This document shows, in pieces, positions 15,726 through 18,781 of a DNA stretch of 18,781 nt (positions are counted from its first letter, which is position 1; each line of letters opens with the position of its first letter). The DNA is from Lachnospiraceae bacterium UBA7110. Its GTDB lineage: Bacteria > Bacillota > Clostridia > Lachnospirales > Lachnospiraceae. Where the stretch lies: positions 589 to 19,369 of the forward strand of contig DKYC01000074.1 in assembly GCA_002492295.1 (NCBI GenBank), given 5' to 3'. The notes beneath the pieces are model-generated. The model ran no database searches. It saw only the letters and a program-made list of their open reading frames with translations, and was not told where the DNA came from. Made by a program: the position numbers and the translations under genes.

Positions 15726-17876
15726 TCACTTTTTCCTGCGTACCATCCAAATTGCGAGTCCTGACGCCAGCAGACCAAGCGGTACAAGAACCATGAATAC
15801 CGCCCTGTAAAGGTATGTGGTCTTTGCCGATACAACCAGCGTTTCAAGCGTGTAGCTTTTGACGGGAACAGCTATGCCAGACTCATTGCCTGCAATTGTT
15901 CCCATGATATTTGAAAATAACTGCTTATTATTTCCCGCGACGGCACTGTCGTAATAGTCCGTGAACATCTGTGCGCTTGTAAAGACATAAAGCGTGCCAG
16001 TTCCACTGTCAAGCTCCTTTTGCGCTTTCACCCCAACGCAGAACGGTCCTTCAAGATCTCCGTCCTCCTTCTCATACGTGGCGACCTGTTTTTCCCCGCT
16101 CTTTAACACGGCTTTGCCGGAAGTCGTCAAAAGCTTCGTGTAAGTCATCCCCTCAACGCTGTTTTCAGGCACTGTCACGCCCTGCGCAAAGGGGGACATC
16201 ACATAGCTGTGCGCTCCCGTAATTCCACTTGTTTCGCCGGCTGTTTCAATATTGGGCAGCAGGTAAAACGGGGTCTGGTAATACCCTGCCGCATCATTTT
16301 CCGCAATCATCCCGCGCTGAAGTGTCATGCCGAATTCCGATAAAATCCGCTCATAATTGGGCTGCGGATCATGCACATACTCCGTCGTCAGAATGACCAT
16401 ACCGCCATTATTAAGATATGCAATCACCTTATCCGCATCGTCCTGTGAAAAATCGTTTTCAGGCGCATGGATAATGACGCACTTTGCATCCTCGGGAATA
16501 GTATCATGCTCAATTAAGCTGATTGTTTCATAGTCAAGGTTTTCCTTTTCAACCACTGTCAGAAATCCGTTATCAAACGTATACTCGTTATGCCCCGTGA
16601 TAAAATAAATTTTGGGCATATCGTCGCTGATACAGTAGGAAATCGCGCTTGTAAGCTGTCCTTCACCGTCGTACCCTGTCACGCTTTGGGAATACGTGGA
16701 ATAATCCATCTGTGTCTCATAAAAATCATAATAGTCAATGACTTTGCTGCGCTTGTCGGTTTCAACAATCACGCTGTTTCGGGACGGCTCATCCGCAGTG
16801 TATTTCTTTGTAAAGTTCGGATCCTGGAGCGGGTCGATGTAGGAAACCCTGATATGGTCTGACAGCTCCTGATACCGGTCCAGCGTCTGCGCAAGCACAC
16901 CGTCCGCATTCTCCTGCGCGGCATACACATAAATACTGACATCCTGTGTCAGTCCTTTTACAAGCGCCTTTGTCTGCTCCGTAATCCCGTACAGCTTGTT
17001 TGCCGTCACGTCAACAGATGTGCAGTCTGACGGAAGCGCGCCTGCTATCAGATTGATTCCCACGGCAGCCGCAATCGCCACAGCCGTTGCAATGCCGCTG
17101 TACGCCCCCATTGCAAAATTTTTAACCGACACCGTATAGCGCCGTTTTTGAACGGACTGCGTCGTCAAAAACAGCATCAGGAAAATCACTGATACAAAAT
17201 AGACAATACTGGTGAGGTCAAAAACCGTAGTCAGCCTGCTGTTTCCGGTCGCGTCCTGGACCGAACGGATCATGGCGCTGTAGTGCGTGTAAAAATCAAA
17301 AATGCCTAAAAACCTTGTTACCGCATTTCCCGTCGCCGAAATCAGGCTCTCAATTCCCTGCATCATATACGTCAGAAACAGGACAATAAAAGTAATAACA
17401 GCCGCAATCACCACATTTTCCGTAAGGCTTGACAGAAACAGTCCCACGGCAATCGCGGCAAGCCCGTAAAGCGCAAACGCCAGGACAGCCACAAAATTCT
17501 CCGCCATTGGCACTGTCCCGTAGCGGCTTAAAAAAAACGGCAGAAGGCTGAAGAGAAACAGCGGTACCGCAAAGACTGCCGCCATTGCAAGATACTTCCC
17601 GAGCACAATCCTCCCCACGGAAACAGGCGACGTAATCAAAAGCTGGTCTGTCTTCTGCCTGCGTTCGTCCGCCATAATCCGCATGGAAAGAAGCGGAACG
17701 GTAATAAAAAACAGAATCAAAACCGCGTCAAACGAATACGCAATGTAAGGCGTTCCGTATGCAAAGCTGTAAACGGACGAGTACATTGCAAAAAAGCAGA
17801 CTGTAAACGCCATAAACAGCCATCCCGTAACAGAATGAAAGTACGAAAGAAATTCCTTTTTAAAGACTGCCCTCAT
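15726..17876 (-). CDS. GldF-like ABC permease fused to GldG-like extracytoplasmic domain
   Basis: A 716-residue fusion. Residues 1-240 form an ABC-2 type permease with six helices, including the conserved region LLSMRIMADERRQKTDQLLI (62-81) and PVSVGRIVLGKYLA (84-97). A seventh helix (about 255-280) leads into a GldG / ABC_transp_aux domain (about 285-690), opening with VDVTANKLYGITEQTKAL and holding a Rossmann-like stretch (KIYFITGHNEY). A last helix (about 693-712) ends in MVRRKK. In Bacteroidetes GldA, GldF and GldG are separate and needed for gliding; in Firmicutes the role is unknown, and export or envelope maintenance is inferred. It overlaps the ATPase gene by 17 bases, with GGAGG nine bases before ATG. 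The ATPase next door is the expected partner. Confidence 0.9.
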   Translation of the reverse strand: MRAVFKKEFLSYFHSVTGWLFMAFTVCFFAMYSSVYSFAYGTPYIAYSFDAVLILFFITVPLLSMRIMADERRQKTDQLLITSPVSVGRIVLGKYLAMAAVFAVPLFLFSLLPFFLSRYGTVPMAENFVAVLAFALYGLAAIAVGLFLSSLTENVVIAAVITFIVLFLTYMMQGIESLISATGNAVTRFLGIFDFYTHYSAMIRSVQDATGNSRLTTVFDLTSIVYFVSVIFLMLFLTTQSVQKRRYTVSVKNFAMGAYSGIATAVAIAAAVGINLIAGALPSDCTSVDVTANKLYGITEQTKALVKGLTQDVSIYVYAAQENADGVLAQTLDRYQELSDHIRVSYIDPLQDPNFTKKYTADEPSRNSVIVETDKRSKVIDYYDFYETQMDYSTYSQSVTGYDGEGQLTSAISYCISDDMPKIYFITGHNEYTFDNGFLTVVEKENLDYETISLIEHDTIPEDAKCVIIHAPENDFSQDDADKVIAYLNNGGMVILTTEYVHDPQPNYERILSEFGMTLQRGMIAENDAAGYYQTPFYLLPNIETAGETSGITGAHSYVMSPFAQGVTVPENSVEGMTYTKLLTTSGKAVLKSGEKQVATYEKEDGDLEGPFCVGVKAQKELDSGTGTLYVFTSAQMFTDYYDSAVAGNNKQLFSNIMGTIAGNESGIAVPVKSYTLETLVVSAKTTYLYRAVFMVLVPLGLLASGLAIWMVRRKK

Positions 17877-18771
17877 CTTCTGACACCTCCGTTTCCAATT
17901 TTATCTCCGGTTCCTTCTCCGCACTCTTTGGCACATCCTGCGTAAGCTCCAGGAAAACCTCCTCCAACGACTTTTCGGAAATGCCAAGCTGCAGAATCGG
18001 CATATCCGCCGACGCAAGTCTGTAAAACAGTTCCTTGCGGATATCCACATTTGCGCCTGTCCGGATGACAGCACCACACTCCTCTTCTTTTTTTCCTTTT
18101 TCAACCGCAAAGCTGTCAATATCCTGAATATTGTTTAATATTTCACAAAGTTTTTCTTCCGTCCCAAACACATTAAGCTCCAGCTGCCTGCCGCCCTTCA
18201 TCAGTGACACGAGCCCCTCCGGCGTGTCGCTTGCCACAAGCCTCCCCTTGGAAATAATGAGAATATGGTCACACACCGCACTGACCTCTGACAGGATATG
18301 CGAGCTTAACAGAATCGTATGGTTTTCGGAAAGCTCCTTAATCAGCGCCCTGATTTCAATCATCTGCTTTGGATCCAGCCCTACCATCGGCTCATCCAGT
18401 ATCATCACCTCAGGATATCCGATTATCGCCTGTGCAAGCCCGACCCTCTGCCGATACCCCTTCGATAAATTTTTGATTAACCTGTCCTTCACCTCCAAAA
18501 TCCGCGTCTGCTCCATAATCTGTCCAAGCTGTTTTCTGCGCGCCGCCTTTTTGACCTGCTTTAGCTGCGCGGCAAAATCCAGGTATTCCCAAACAGTCAT
18601 ATCCTGATAGACGGGGGGCAGCTCCGGCAGATAACCGATACACTGCTTCGCCTTTTTGGGCTGTTTTAAAATATCATATCCGTTGATGGAAACAGTGCCG
18701 CCTGTTGCCGCTATGTATCCCGTCATAATATTCATTGTCGTGGATTTGCCCGCGCCATTCGGAGCAAGTAT
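17860..18771 (-). CDS. GldA-like ABC transporter ATPase, 5' end missing or disrupted at window edge
   Basis: ATP-binding partner of the GldF-GldG fusion. The readable frame holds Walker A (APNGAGKST, coded at about 18765-18739), the Q-loop region GYLPELPP, signature LSKGYRQR, Walker B VMILDEP, MVGLDP and the switch His in SSHIL. The first ATG (18735) lies after the Walker A Lys, so it cannot be the true start of a working ATPase. Before Walker A the frame hits TAA at 18772-18774. The bases before that read as VY in another frame, where relatives have VYG before the next codon, so a one-base loss or edge error near 18774 is likely. The remaining N-terminus (about 30 residues) lies beyond the window. 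The C-terminal tail is Glu-rich. Confidence 0.85.
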   Translation of the reverse strand: MLAPNGAGKSTTMNIMTGYIAATGGTVSINGYDILKQPKKAKQCIGYLPELPPVYQDMTVWEYLDFAAQLKQVKKAARRKQLGQIMEQTRILEVKDRLIKNLSKGYRQRVGLAQAIIGYPEVMILDEPMVGLDPKQMIEIRALIKELSENHTILLSSHILSEVSAVCDHILIISKGRLVASDTPEGLVSLMKGGRQLELNVFGTEEKLCEILNNIQDIDSFAVEKGKKEEECGAVIRTGANVDIRKELFYRLASADMPILQLGISEKSLEEVFLELTQDVPKSAEKEPEIKLETEVSEDEGSL

Positions 18772-18781
18772 TTATAGACAA

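Overview
The window looks like chromosomal DNA from a Gram-positive, anaerobic Clostridia-type bacterium, most probably a Lachnospiraceae relative. The reasons are moderate base composition, strong AGGAGG-type ribosome binding sites, short intergenic gaps, an OppA lipoprotein with an A/T/P-rich linker, and protein families typical of that group (MATE exporter, Na/Pi-PhoU transporter, GldF-GldG fusion, LysM-M14 peptidase). Genus is not determined. Coding density is very high: I see no gap over 300 bases, and no tRNA, rRNA, CRISPR array, insertion sequence or phage gene.

Layout. Only aroA (59-1360) lies on the + strand. It converges on everything else, and its stop codon overlaps the stop of the neighbouring gene inside a terminator hairpin. 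The remaining genes are on the - strand and read right to left. (1) A GldA-like ATPase, broken or cut at the right edge, and a fused GldF-GldG permease/auxiliary protein (18771-15726). (2) A Na/Pi-PhoU transporter, a DUF1624 membrane acyltransferase-like protein and a MATE exporter (15619-11624), behind a TTGTAA-18-TATAAT promoter. (3) A complete oligopeptide ABC importer, oppA-B-C-D-F (11480-5596), with its own promoter, a 15-bp hairpin at the predicted 5' end of the mRNA, an intercistronic hairpin after oppA, and a strong terminator after oppF. (4) A LysM-M14 cell-wall peptidase (5451-4171). (5) A c-di-GMP phosphodiesterase (degenerate GGDEF plus intact EAL) whose stop overlaps the start of a membrane-anchored lipase-like hydrolase (4088-1357).

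How the genes may work together. Opp imports peptides; the peptidase next to it could trim cell-wall peptides, but a terminator separates them and the link is inference. The EAL-lipase pair is translationally coupled, which suggests a c-di-GMP-linked envelope function. The Na/Pi, DUF1624 and MATE genes are tightly packed and probably share one transcript.

No obviously new defence or mobile system is visible. The best leads are the regulatory RNA structures around oppA, the EAL-lipase pair, the GldF-GldG fusion with its damaged ATPase start at the window edge, and unusual active-site residues in AroA.
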